A stretch of DNA of 64,000 nt from Aestuariibius insulae (GTDB lineage: Bacteria > Pseudomonadota > Alphaproteobacteria > Rhodobacterales > Rhodobacteraceae): assembly GCF_040783535.2 (NCBI RefSeq), contig NZ_JBFONW020000001.1:806001-870000 (forward strand). The letters are read 5' to 3'. The translations under genes were made by a program, and so were the position numbers. Of the stretch, positions 1 through 7,135 are shown piece after piece. Numbering within the stretch: position 1 is the stretch's first letter; each line of letters opens with the position of its first letter. The notes beneath the pieces were generated by a model, which worked only from the letters and a program-made list of their open reading frames with translations, was not told where the DNA came from and searched no databases.

Positions 1-205
1 TCAGATCCACCGAAGACGGGTCGAACAGCACATCCGTGCTGCCTTCGCCTTTCCCGTCGCGGATCCCTGGGGTGAAATACCGCTCCGGCATCCGGGCCTC
101 GGCCTCGAAATAGTAGTCGAGGAACCCGTCATGGTCCGTCGCCTCCAGATCGGGGCCGCACGGCGCCTCGGGCGTTACGGGATCGGTCAGAAAATCAAGC
201 TGCAT
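1..205 (-). CDS. tssA: Type VI secretion protein TssA (ImpA-type), N-terminal fragment
   Basis: Only the first 68 codons lie in the window; the gene continues past the left edge. The translation begins MQLDFLTDPVTPEAPCGPDL and contains the Pro-Cys-Gly-x-Asp-Leu signature of the ImpA N-terminal domain, followed by an acidic and aromatic stretch (DGFLDYYFEAEARMPERYF) usual for the family. TssA proteins act in the cytoplasm in assembly of the T6SS baseplate and tail. The gene lies directly downstream of tagH on the same strand, which supports the call. The ATG at 203-205 has no strong Shine-Dalgarno. Domain recognition is by eye; most of the protein is missing, so the subclass of TssA cannot be judged. 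Confidence 0.75.
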   Translation of the reverse strand, partial: MQLDFLTDPVTPEAPCGPDLEATDHDGFLDYYFEAEARMPERYFTPGIRDGKGEGSTDVLFDPSSVDL

Positions 206-262
206 CAATAGGCCATCGTCATATCAAACATGCGCGAACCGTGCGGGCTTTGGCCGGTCGCG

Positions 263-1501
263 TCAACTCCCGGGCGTGTCTTTGGCGCCAGCGATCGCCC
301 GGGCGTAACTCTCGGCGAAATAGGCCAGAAAGACATCGAGCATTCCGTTCTCATGCGCCGTCACCTTGGCGTCCCAGCGTTGCACATAGGTGTCCCAGGC
401 CTTGCCCTTGCGCCCCGCGCCCAGCAGGCCACTGCCCGACCGCTCCTCCACGGCTTCGGGCGACAGATCCTCCAGCAGCCGCGCCAGCGCAGGCTGGATC
501 GCGGCAAAGACCGCCGACTGGTGCAGCCGCACATCCCTCAAGGCCGTCTCGGCGCTGTCGGCGCTGCGCAGAAATCCGTCGCGCGGCTCGAACAGCATGA
601 CCTCGAGCGCCTGTTCGGCCGACGGCATAAATTTCAGCGGATTGTTCGCCGTGGCCCCCATCATCGTTCGGTCGCCCGCCCGCGTGAACTGCTTGGCCGA
701 AGCCCGGTCGCGGAGCAGCGTCATCAGCTCTTCGGTCAGGATCCGCATCGTCCGGCCCAGCTCGCGCGCCATCTGCACTTCGTCCACACCGGACGCCGCC
801 GGAGGAAGCCCGGCCCCCTCGCGGAACGCAGCCAGCACTGCACCGGTGGATGCCGCAGGTGCGGACGGGGCAGGCGCCGGAGGCACGGGCAAAGGAGCCG
901 CCGCAGCCCCGCCCGCGCCAAATGGGCTCTCCGAGGCGGCTGGCGCCGCGCCGAACGGGCTCGCTGCCGATGCGGGGGCCGGGACCGGGACCGGAGCAGG
1001 GGCCACCGGAGGCGGAGCCGCAGGCGCAAAACCGGGCGTTGCAATGAACTCGTCCGCGAAATCCTCGAACTGTCGCGGATCGGGCGCGGGGCTGGGAGTG
1101 ATCGGCTCGTGCACCGATGGGCCCAGCGACCACGGATCGGGATCGCCCATCGGCGGCGCCTGGGGCGGCGCCACCGCAGCAGCACCTGTGCCAACCGTCA
1201 CCGCGATGATGTAATGGCCGACCTGAAACCGCTCGCCGCTCACCAGCGGATGCGGCCCGTCCAGCCGGTAGGGCTGGCCGATCAGAAACGTGCCATTCGT
1301 CGACGTATCGCTCAGCCAATAGCCGCCATCGCGATAGTCGACCGTGAAATGACGGCTCGAGACATGGCGGGCGGGATCGGGCAGCGTCCAGTCCGACGTC
1401 GTGCTGCGCCCTACGGTCAGACCGGCGCGATCCACCGTGATCTGCGTCGGACCGCCATCGTCCAGCCGGTCGAAATTCTCGATCTGAAGGGTCAGCGTCA
1501 T
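263..1501 (-). CDS. tagH: T6SS-associated FHA-domain protein TagH
   Basis: 412 aa. The N-terminal ~100 residues form a forkhead-associated domain: GRSTTSDWTLPDP, then SSRHF and the STNGTF motif, which together make the phosphothreonine-binding loop set. Residues ~110-235 are a Pro/Ala-rich linker of low complexity. The C-terminal ~170 residues match the conserved region of T6SS FHA proteins (AREL..LTEELM.LLRDRA, NNPLKF, AEQALEVML). In other bacteria TagH (Fha) is a target of the PpkA kinase and promotes T6SS assembly; no PpkA or PppA gene is visible here. It sits between the tssA fragment and a T6SS-type companion gene on the same strand, 57 bp from tssA. Confident as to family; the phosphorylation link is from other species. 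Confidence 0.88.
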   Translation of the reverse strand: MTLTLQIENFDRLDDGGPTQITVDRAGLTVGRSTTSDWTLPDPARHVSSRHFTVDYRDGGYWLSDTSTNGTFLIGQPYRLDGPHPLVSGERFQVGHYIIAVTVGTGAAAVAPPQAPPMGDPDPWSLGPSVHEPITPSPAPDPRQFEDFADEFIATPGFAPAAPPPVAPAPVPVPAPASAASPFGAAPAASESPFGAGGAAAAPLPVPPAPAPSAPAASTGAVLAAFREGAGLPPAASGVDEVQMARELGRTMRILTEELMTLLRDRASAKQFTRAGDRTMMGATANNPLKFMPSAEQALEVMLFEPRDGFLRSADSAETALRDVRLHQSAVFAAIQPALARLLEDLSPEAVEERSGSGLLGAGRKGKAWDTYVQRWDAKVTAHENGMLDVFLAYFAESYARAIAGAKDTPGS

Positions 1502-1535
1502 GGTCGGTCCGTCGTCGCGTGAAGGCAGCGCCGCG

Positions 1536-2174
1536 TCAATAGACCCTCAGCACCGATTCCGCCATGTCGATGAACCGGGCCAGCAGGATCGACCGCCGCG
1601 TCAGACTTGCCTGCGCCAGCCCCGACAGAACCGCCGAATTGATCGAACGCGGCGCGCGGTAGGGCGCGACCGGCACCGGATCGTTCGGTGCGACCGGCCC
1701 GCCCGACCAGCCCGCCGCCAGCGCGAGCAGGATCACCGGAGACCGCCTCGGCGCCCAAAGAGCATCGCGCATCATCGCATGACGAAGCGCCTGCGTCGGC
1801 GTCGTAATCCACTGGGCGATTCGCTCCATCATCGCCAGATCATCCGCATCCATCCCGTCCGCCATGATCCGCAGGCAGTCATGCGCCCACCAGATTGCCA
1901 CCCGAGGCTGCGCGGCAAAGGCGGTGAAGGTCACAGCCTCCTCAGGCGTGGTGGACGAGCGGAGCCGGTACAGAAACGCGCGCATCTCCTCGCCCTCGCG
2001 GGGGCGATGCTGGGTCAGCTCCGCCAGTTGCGGCATGGCGGCATAGAGGTCCTGCGGCGTATCGAACCGCAATGTCTTGGCTGGCTGCTCTGGGGCGTCC
2101 GCGCGGCTTTCGGTCTGGATCGCCGCCTCTGGCGGCGGCGGGCGGGTTGCCTCGTCGCTTTCGGTATCGGCCAC
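1536..2174 (-). CDS. Hypothetical protein next to T6SS genes (DUF6931-like)
   Basis: About 212 aa from a GTG at 2172-2174 that has GGGGGA at the right distance; a longer in-frame ATG at 2225 exists but has poorer spacing. The protein is soluble, with an acidic/Pro-rich first 30 residues, then a helical domain with conserved-looking Trp/His motifs (WWAHDCLRIM, AAGWSGG, RSINSAVLSGLA). I associate this pattern with the DUF6931 family found beside T6SS genes in alphaproteobacteria, but this is memory, not a search. It precedes tagH by 34 bp on the same strand, so it is probably in the same operon. Function unknown. Confidence 0.7.
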   Translation of the reverse strand: MADTESDEATRPPPPEAAIQTESRADAPEQPAKTLRFDTPQDLYAAMPQLAELTQHRPREGEEMRAFLYRLRSSTTPEEAVTFTAFAAQPRVAIWWAHDCLRIMADGMDADDLAMMERIAQWITTPTQALRHAMMRDALWAPRRSPVILLALAAGWSGGPVAPNDPVPVAPYRAPRSINSAVLSGLAQASLTRRSILLARFIDMAESVLRVY

Positions 2175-2445
2175 GTTCAATCCCCCGGCAGGTCGCATGC
2201 AAAGCCCTAAACTATTCTTTTCCATTTGTTTCCTCTGGCGTTGCAGGCGTCAAGATCCGCGAGGCCACCCGAATAGGGGGTGCCCATCTCGGGCCGCGCC
2301 TGTCTTCACAAAGCCGTTGGGGCGGTTTTTCTTATCCGTCGAGGCTCCTACCTTCTTAAGGAATTTCAAGACATCCAAGGCTGGCGTGCCTGATGCGACA
2401 GCCCGCAAGCGCAGTCCGGACCGGACGCCCAGAGGAGAGATCGAC

Positions 2446-2937
2446 ATGTCCCCCATCACCCCGACCCGCCGCAGCCTTCTCGCCGCCGGTGCAGGCGCCG
2501 CCCTTCTGACCGGCGCCTCCGGCCTGCTTGTGCCCGCCCGCGCGCAGGGTCTTGCACCCACGCCCACCATGCGCGGCGGCGCCAATAACTACCGCCCCGG
2601 CGCGCCCATCGTAGACCGGATCGGCGGCGGCGGTTTCTGGATGACAGGCACCGTGCGCCGCGCAGGCGACGGCGCGCCGCTCGAAGGCCAGCGCATCCAG
2701 ATCTGGGCCCACACGACCGAAGGCCACGAGCGTGATCCTGAAAGCCACGGCGCGACGCTCACCGACGCAAACGGAGAGTTTCGCCTCGAGATGCCGCAGA
2801 TCGTACCCGCCTTCGGGCAGGCACATGGCCATCTGGCCTATGACGATCCCGACTTTGAAACGGTCTTCCTGCGCCCGATCATGCCCGACGCGAGCAATAC
2901 CAGCCTTCAGGCGCATTTCGTCCTGCAACCGGCCTGA
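2446..2937 (+). CDS. Tat-exported intradiol-dioxygenase-fold protein
   Basis: 163 aa, ATG preceded by AGAGGAGAG. Residues 1-35 are a twin-arginine signal (TRRSLLAAGAGAALL ... ARAQ), so the mature protein is probably periplasmic and exported folded. The rest resembles the beta-sandwich of intradiol ring-cleavage dioxygenases: GTVRRAGDGAPLEG, IQIWAHTTEG, TLTDANGEFR, then GQAHGHLAY at the place of the PHIHV strand. It is much shorter than catechol dioxygenases (~280-310 aa) and I cannot identify the usual Tyr/Tyr/His/His iron ligand set, so catalysis is doubtful. The next gene, 5 bp downstream, is a ferric-reductase-like membrane protein; the two are probably one transcript. Confidence 0.75.
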   Translation: MSPITPTRRSLLAAGAGAALLTGASGLLVPARAQGLAPTPTMRGGANNYRPGAPIVDRIGGGGFWMTGTVRRAGDGAPLEGQRIQIWAHTTEGHERDPESHGATLTDANGEFRLEMPQIVPAFGQAHGHLAYDDPDFETVFLRPIMPDASNTSLQAHFVLQPA

Positions 2938-2942
2938 GCGGC

Positions 2943-3554
2943 ATGAGCCGGATCCGCGCGACCCTGATCTGGATCGCCCTCGCAGGCGCCGTTGCTATCC
3001 CGATCGCCGTCGCGGCCACCAGTCCGCAGCTCGCCTGGCGCGATCCCGTCTATATCGCCGCAGGGCTCGCCGGAGTGATTGCCATGGCGATCCTTCTGCT
3101 CCAGCCGCTACTAGCAGGGGGATATCTACCCGGCCTGCCCACCCTGAAAGGTCGCCAGATCCACCGCCTGCTCGGTCTGGGCCTGCTGATCGCCGTCATC
3201 CTCCACGTAGGCGCCCTCTGGATCACCAGCCCGCCCGACGTCGTGGATGCGCTTCTCTTCGCCTCGCCTACGCCCTTCTCGGTCTGGGGCGTCATTGCGA
3301 TGTGGGCCGTCTTCGCCACCGCGCTCCTCGCCGTCCTGCACCAAAGGCGCCGCATCCGCCCGCGCCTTTGGCGATTACTCCATACCGGTCTGGCTGTGGT
3401 CATTGTCGCGGGCAGCGTGATCCATGCCCTGCTGATAGAGGGCACGATGGGCACCGTGTCAAAGATCGCCCTCTGCGCCTTTGCCTTGGCCGCGACGATC
3501 AAGGTCATCCTCGATCTGCGGGTCTGGACCCTCCTGACGCGCAGGAGGGCCTGA
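2943..3554 (+). CDS. Ferric-reductase-like transmembrane protein (putative b-type cytochrome)
   Basis: 203 aa with about six hydrophobic helices and no soluble flavin domain. Histidines lie in the middle helices in a pattern fitting bis-His haem b: QIHRLLGLGLL and VILHVGALW in one pair, RLLHTGLAVV and SVIHALL in a later pair. This is the membrane domain of the ferric reductase/YedZ-like superfamily, which moves electrons across the inner membrane. It starts 5 bp after the Tat-exported dioxygenase-like gene, so an electron-transfer partnership is possible but unproven. The gene ends 13 bp from the convergent lpdA. Confidence 0.78.
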   Translation: MSRIRATLIWIALAGAVAIPIAVAATSPQLAWRDPVYIAAGLAGVIAMAILLLQPLLAGGYLPGLPTLKGRQIHRLLGLGLLIAVILHVGALWITSPPDVVDALLFASPTPFSVWGVIAMWAVFATALLAVLHQRRRIRPRLWRLLHTGLAVVIVAGSVIHALLIEGTMGTVSKIALCAFALAATIKVILDLRVWTLLTRRRA

Positions 3555-3567
3555 GGCCGATCCGCCT

Positions 3568-4959
3568 CTAGGCGTGGATCGCGCCCATCCCGCTGGCCGC
3601 CAAAGCCGCCTCGCGGACAGCTTCGGAATAGGTCGGATGCGCATGGCACGTCCGCGCCAGATCCTCGGCCGCCGCGCCGAACTCCATCGCGACGCAGATC
3701 TCGTGGATCAGATCGCCCGCCATCGGCCCGATGATATGCGCGCCAAGAATGCGGTCCGTCTCCTTGTCGGCCAGGATCTTCACGAACCCATCGGCCGCAA
3801 AATTAGCCCGCGCCCGCCCATTCCCCATGAACTGGAAGCTGCCCTTGCGATAAGCATGCCCCGCCTCCTTCAGCTCCGCCTCGGTCTTGCCGACGCTGGC
3901 CACCTCCGGATGGGTATAGATGACCCCAGGGATCACGTCGTAATTCACATGCGGATGCTGGCCTGCGATGCCTTCGGCCACCGCGATCCCCTCATCCTCG
4001 GCCTTATGCGCCAGCATTGGCCCGGCAATGCAGTCCCCGATGGCATAAACGCCCTCCACATTCGTCCGGTAATGCCCGTCGACCTCGATCTGCCCGCGCT
4101 CACTGACCTTCACGCCCAAAGCGTCGAGCCCCAGCCCGTCCGTATAGGGCTTGCGCCCCGTCGAAACGAGAACGACATCGGCGTCCAGCACGGCCTCACT
4201 GTCGTCCTTCTTCAGCTTGTAGCTCACCTTGGCCTTCGACTTGGCCGTCTCCACACCCTGCACGGCGGCGCCGAGGATGAACTCCAGCCCCTGCTTCTTA
4301 AGGATCTTCTGGAACTGCCGCTGCACCTCCGCATCCATGCCTGGCGTGATCGTCTCCATATACTCGACGACCGTCACCTTGGTCCCGAGCCGGGCATAGA
4401 CCGATCCCAGCTCCAGCCCGATCACGCCCGCGCCGATCACGACCATCGTCTTCGGGATCTTGCCCAGTGCCAGCGCCCCTTCGGAGGTCACGACGATCTT
4501 CTCGTCCACCTCGATCCCCGGCAAAGCCGACGGTTCCGACCCTGAGGCAACGACAATATGCTTCGCCTCGTGGACCTCGTCCCCGACCTTCACCTTGCCT
4601 GCTTCCGGGATCGATCCCCACCCTTTGAGCCAGTCGATCTTGTTCTTCTTGAAAAGGAACTCGACCCCCTTGGTGTTCTGCCCGATCACGTCGTCCTTGT
4701 AGGCCTGCATCTGTTTCCAGTCGACCTTGGGCGCCCCGACCTTAAGGCCCATCTTCTCGAAATTATGCTCCGTCTCGTGCAGCAGCTCGGTCGAATGCAG
4801 CAGCGCCTTCGACGGAATGCACCCGATGTTCAGGCAGGTGCCTCCCAGCGTCTCGCGCCCCTCGACCACTGCGGTCTTGAGCCCCAGCTGAGCGCAACGG
4901 ATCGCGCCCACATAGCCGCCCGGACCTGAGCCGATGATGATAACGTCGTAACTGGCCAT
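3568..4959 (-). CDS. lpdA: Dihydrolipoyl dehydrogenase (E3)
   Basis: 463 aa, full family length. Reoxidises dihydrolipoyl groups on the E2 subunits of 2-oxo-acid dehydrogenases, passing electrons through FAD to NAD+. Visible: FAD-binding GSGPGGYVGA (10-19), redox-active disulfide in GTCLNIGCIPSKALL (Cys42, Cys47), NAD-binding VVIGAGVIGLELGSVYARLG, ATGDxxxGxxLAHKA-type segment (IGDCIAGPMLAHKAEDEG) and the active-site His441/Glu446 pair in HAHPTYSEA. It is the last gene of the odh/suc operon (sucA, sucB upstream on the same strand), so it is probably the E3 of the 2-oxoglutarate dehydrogenase complex, possibly shared with other complexes. Confidence 0.97.
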   Translation of the reverse strand: MASYDVIIIGSGPGGYVGAIRCAQLGLKTAVVEGRETLGGTCLNIGCIPSKALLHSTELLHETEHNFEKMGLKVGAPKVDWKQMQAYKDDVIGQNTKGVEFLFKKNKIDWLKGWGSIPEAGKVKVGDEVHEAKHIVVASGSEPSALPGIEVDEKIVVTSEGALALGKIPKTMVVIGAGVIGLELGSVYARLGTKVTVVEYMETITPGMDAEVQRQFQKILKKQGLEFILGAAVQGVETAKSKAKVSYKLKKDDSEAVLDADVVLVSTGRKPYTDGLGLDALGVKVSERGQIEVDGHYRTNVEGVYAIGDCIAGPMLAHKAEDEGIAVAEGIAGQHPHVNYDVIPGVIYTHPEVASVGKTEAELKEAGHAYRKGSFQFMGNGRARANFAADGFVKILADKETDRILGAHIIGPMAGDLIHEICVAMEFGAAAEDLARTCHAHPTYSEAVREAALAASGMGAIHA

Positions 4960-4989
4960 GGGGGTCTCTCCTTCGGGGGCGTTCGGAAC

Positions 4990-5391
4990 TTAGATAAGGG
5001 CTGCGAGGATCATGAGAAAGGTCGCGGCGAACCCGACGATCCAAACAATCGATCGGTGTGGCGAAAGGCCCAGCGCATAAGCGGGAATATAGGCGATGCG
5101 GGCGATCAGATAGGCCCATGCGCAAGCGCCGGTGAACCATGTCGATTGCTCGCCCAGCGTCACCACGACAGCGGCAATGGTAAAGAGGATCAACCCTTCG
5201 AAATGGTTCTCCATCGCCCGCTTCAACCGCTTCGTCCGGTCCGACAACCCCGAGGCCAGGGCTGTCTGGTCATCGCGCGGCCCCATCGTTTTCTTGGTCC
5301 CCAGCTCCAGATTGGCGGGCACGGCGTAAAGCACGAATTGCGCGCCCTGCAGCAGGGCGGCCAAGGCAAGAACGGTCAGTTCGGGGGTCAT
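4990..5391 (-). CDS. MAPEG-family membrane protein
   Basis: 133 aa with four hydrophobic helices. The pattern RAMENHFEGLILFTIAAV ... RIAYIPAY matches the MAPEG superfamily (membrane-associated eicosanoid/glutathione metabolism proteins), where the Arg/Asn/Glu residues in helix 2 can bind glutathione. Bacterial members are mostly of unknown substrate. It overlaps the preceding 87-aa gene by 4 nt (ATGA) and lies 30 bp before lpdA, so it is part of the suc operon. A second MAPEG protein is encoded at 6185-6568; the two share the same RIAYIPAY/RVVYLPAY helix and are diverged paralogues. Confidence 0.8.
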   Translation of the reverse strand: MTPELTVLALAALLQGAQFVLYAVPANLELGTKKTMGPRDDQTALASGLSDRTKRLKRAMENHFEGLILFTIAAVVVTLGEQSTWFTGACAWAYLIARIAYIPAYALGLSPHRSIVWIVGFAATFLMILAALI

Positions 5392-5651
5392 GGTCGCGTG
5401 TCTTTCTCAGGAATGTCTTGCGTCTCGGCGATGGATTCAAGCCGCGCTTGCGCCTTGGCATATTGCGCTTTGCGCGCGCGATAAAGCATCAAACCGGTCA
5501 GCAGCGACAGCGCCGCATAGGCCGCAACCGCCCACCAGAGCGCCGGGCCTGATCCGCGTGTCACCTGCCATGCCCAGACAAGCGCCGCGGCAATCGCGAC
5601 GCGGACGACCCATGTAATCAGCGGCCGGGCGAGGGTGGGTTCGTCGCTCAT
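5388..5651 (-). CDS. Small two-helix membrane protein
   Basis: 87 aa. Two hydrophobic segments (about 14-28 and 36-54) are followed by a charged, Ala/Arg/Lys-rich helix and an acidic tail, so the C-terminus is probably cytoplasmic. No domain recognised. It overlaps the MAPEG gene downstream by 4 nt, which argues for a translated gene in the suc operon. Function unknown. Confidence 0.6.
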   Translation of the reverse strand: MSDEPTLARPLITWVVRVAIAAALVWAWQVTRGSGPALWWAVAAYAALSLLTGLMLYRARKAQYAKAQARLESIAETQDIPEKDTRP

Positions 5652-5693
5652 TCGGTCAAAACCTTAGGATCCGGATATCACGAAGCGCTTCCA

Positions 5694-6188
5694 TCATTCC
5701 TCGATCACAATAGGCGTGCCGTCGGGCACCAGGGACCAGATCTCGCGCATTTCGCGGTCGGTCACCGCGATGCAGCCCCAGGTCCAATCGACATAGCGCA
5801 AAAGCGGCCCGAGCATCCGGTATCCGTTCATCACGCCGTGGATCATGATATCTCCGCCGGGATCGACGCCGCGCTCCGCCGCCCAGGCCCGATCCGCCTC
5901 GTTGGGATAGGAGATATGGAGCGACAGATGCGCGATGGATTGCGCATTGCGCCAGTCGATCTCGTAGGTGCCGGTGGGCGTGCGCCCGTCACCCTCCTGC
6001 CTCTTGTGGCCTTCGGGGGTAAAGCCAAGGGCCACGCGATAGGTCTCGATCACCTCGCCGCCCCGCAGCAGGTCCATCCGGCGCTCCGACTTGTCCACAT
6101 GGATGGCATCCGCCTGCTCCGAGGCTGCCGCCATCGCAGGCGGCTCGGCCCAATCGGCCCAGAGCGACAGGAGGAAGACAGCGATCAT
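5694..6188 (-). CDS. L,D-transpeptidase (YkuD) family protein
   Basis: 164 aa with an N-terminal signal or anchor (residues 1-20). The YkuD core is visible: DKSERRMDLLRGGEVIETYRV, HKRQEGDGRTPTGTYEI, and the catalytic region IMIHGVMNG ... WTWGCIAVTDREM, with HG and the nucleophilic Cys of the GC motif. Such enzymes make 3-3 peptidoglycan cross-links or attach proteins to peptidoglycan in the periplasm. It overlaps the upstream MAPEG gene by 4 nt (ATGA). At this size it is a single-domain enzyme without peptidoglycan-binding modules. Confidence 0.88.
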   Translation of the reverse strand: MIAVFLLSLWADWAEPPAMAAASEQADAIHVDKSERRMDLLRGGEVIETYRVALGFTPEGHKRQEGDGRTPTGTYEIDWRNAQSIAHLSLHISYPNEADRAWAAERGVDPGGDIMIHGVMNGYRMLGPLLRYVDWTWGCIAVTDREMREIWSLVPDGTPIVIEE

Positions 6189-6568
6189 AGGGCGAGGAGA
6201 TAAAGGATCACGGTCGCCACGAAGCCCGCGCTCCAGGCAAAGGTCCGCAGCCCGACGATCCCGAAGACATAGGCGGGCAGGTAAACGACCCGCGCCGCCA
6301 GAAAGACCTGCGCCGCCAGAAGCGCCTGATTGGTCTCCCGGTCGAGGATAATCAGCAGCAGAACCGCAGGCCCAAAAAGCGCCATCCCCACAACCGAGTT
6401 GTTCAGCGCCCGGTCCAGCCGAGCCGCCATCCCTTCAACCGTCCGATGCTCGTCCCGAGAGGAGAGCAGATACCCCATCCCGAGCTTCTGCATATAACCG
6501 GTGGCCTGCAAAACGAGGGTGATGGCCACGAGAAGACCGTAAAGCGCGAGGATGGTGGAAAGGGTCAT
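6185..6568 (-). CDS. MAPEG-family membrane protein (second copy)
   Basis: 127 aa, four hydrophobic helices. Contains ARLDRALNNSVVGMALFGPAV and ARVVYLPAYVFGIVGLR, the helix-2 and helix-3/4 features of MAPEG proteins; in place of the Glu seen in the 4990-5391 paralogue there is Ser/Val, so ligand binding may differ. Translationally coupled (4-nt overlap) to the L,D-transpeptidase. A REP-like repeat lies directly upstream at 6586-6653. Confidence 0.75.
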   Translation of the reverse strand: MTLSTILALYGLLVAITLVLQATGYMQKLGMGYLLSSRDEHRTVEGMAARLDRALNNSVVGMALFGPAVLLLIILDRETNQALLAAQVFLAARVVYLPAYVFGIVGLRTFAWSAGFVATVILYLLAL

Positions 6569-6585
6569 AAAGTTCCTGTCTGTAG

Positions 6586-6653
6586 GGCGGGCTTCAGCCC
6601 GCCGTCCCGGTTCGGTTTGGTAACTAAGGATGGCGGATTGAACCCCGCCATCC
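6586..6653. repeat. REP-like pair of palindromes
   Basis: Two perfect hairpins lie side by side. The first is 6586-6603, with arms GGCGGGCT / AGCCCGCC and a 2-nt loop. The second is 6628-6653, with arms GGATGGCGG / CCGCCATCC and an 8-nt loop. Both share a GGCGG...CCGCC core, as in dispersed REP-type elements of alphaproteobacteria. The pair sits between two membrane-protein genes of the same operon and could slow RNA decay or weaken read-through. Confidence 0.65.
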
Positions 6654-6703
6654 TATCTCGAAAATGGAAGTCAACTGGGGCGCAGGTGCCCGCTCGGCAC
6701 TCT

Positions 6704-7123
6704 TCATCGGCAAGTCGCACCTTCGTTTCGAAGTCCGCGATGAAAACCCCAGTGAATAACCGCAAATAAAGACAACAAAAGAATGCTTGCAGCAAATCGC
6801 TGAGTCGCAAACTCGTCCTTGTTTGGGTCGGGAAAAACGGATGCCAAGAGCATCAAGCCCGCGATACCAGACCAGAACCAGAAGAGGCTACGGTTCCACT
6901 TGGGTGCGTTGTCTGAACGCCGGTATGAGGCGACGGCAAGTGTCGCGTAAATCCAAATGAGCCCACAAGCGACCATGGATGCTTGGATGATTGCCGTCAA
7001 AAAGTAGTCAGGCTCGGTTGCAAACGCCAGTGTTGCTGTCAGCCCGGTGACTATTCCAACAATAACTAGCGCACACCACGCGATGATTGCTTTTCTGGTG
7101 AGATCCAATGGCACAGTCTTCAC
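6704..7123 (-). CDS. Hypothetical four-helix membrane protein
   Basis: About 139 aa from a GTG at 7121-7123 (a TTG one codon earlier is also possible); GAGGGG, which overlaps the sucB stop codon, serves as Shine-Dalgarno. Four predicted membrane helices at roughly 12-34, 45-65, 83-98 and 112-128. No family recognised. It follows sucB by about 12 bp, so it is probably co-transcribed with it. The GC content is lower than that of its neighbours, like the DUF805 gene at 11648-12133. Confidence 0.6.
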   Translation of the reverse strand: MKTVPLDLTRKAIIAWCALVIVGIVTGLTATLAFATEPDYFLTAIIQASMVACGLIWIYATLAVASYRRSDNAPKWNRSLFWFWSGIAGLMLLASVFPDPNKDEFATQRFAASILLLSLFAVIHWGFHRGLRNEGATCR

Positions 7124-7135
7124 CAACCCAACCCC

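Noticed and set aside
230..1522. Long plus-strand frame opposite tagH
   Set aside because: Arg/Pro-rich translation without domains, fully antisense to a gene with a clear FHA domain.
6565..6810. 81-aa minus-strand frame across the REP-like repeat
   Set aside because: Its second half (MAGFNPPSLVTKPNRDGG) is the translated repeat, and there is no ribosome site.
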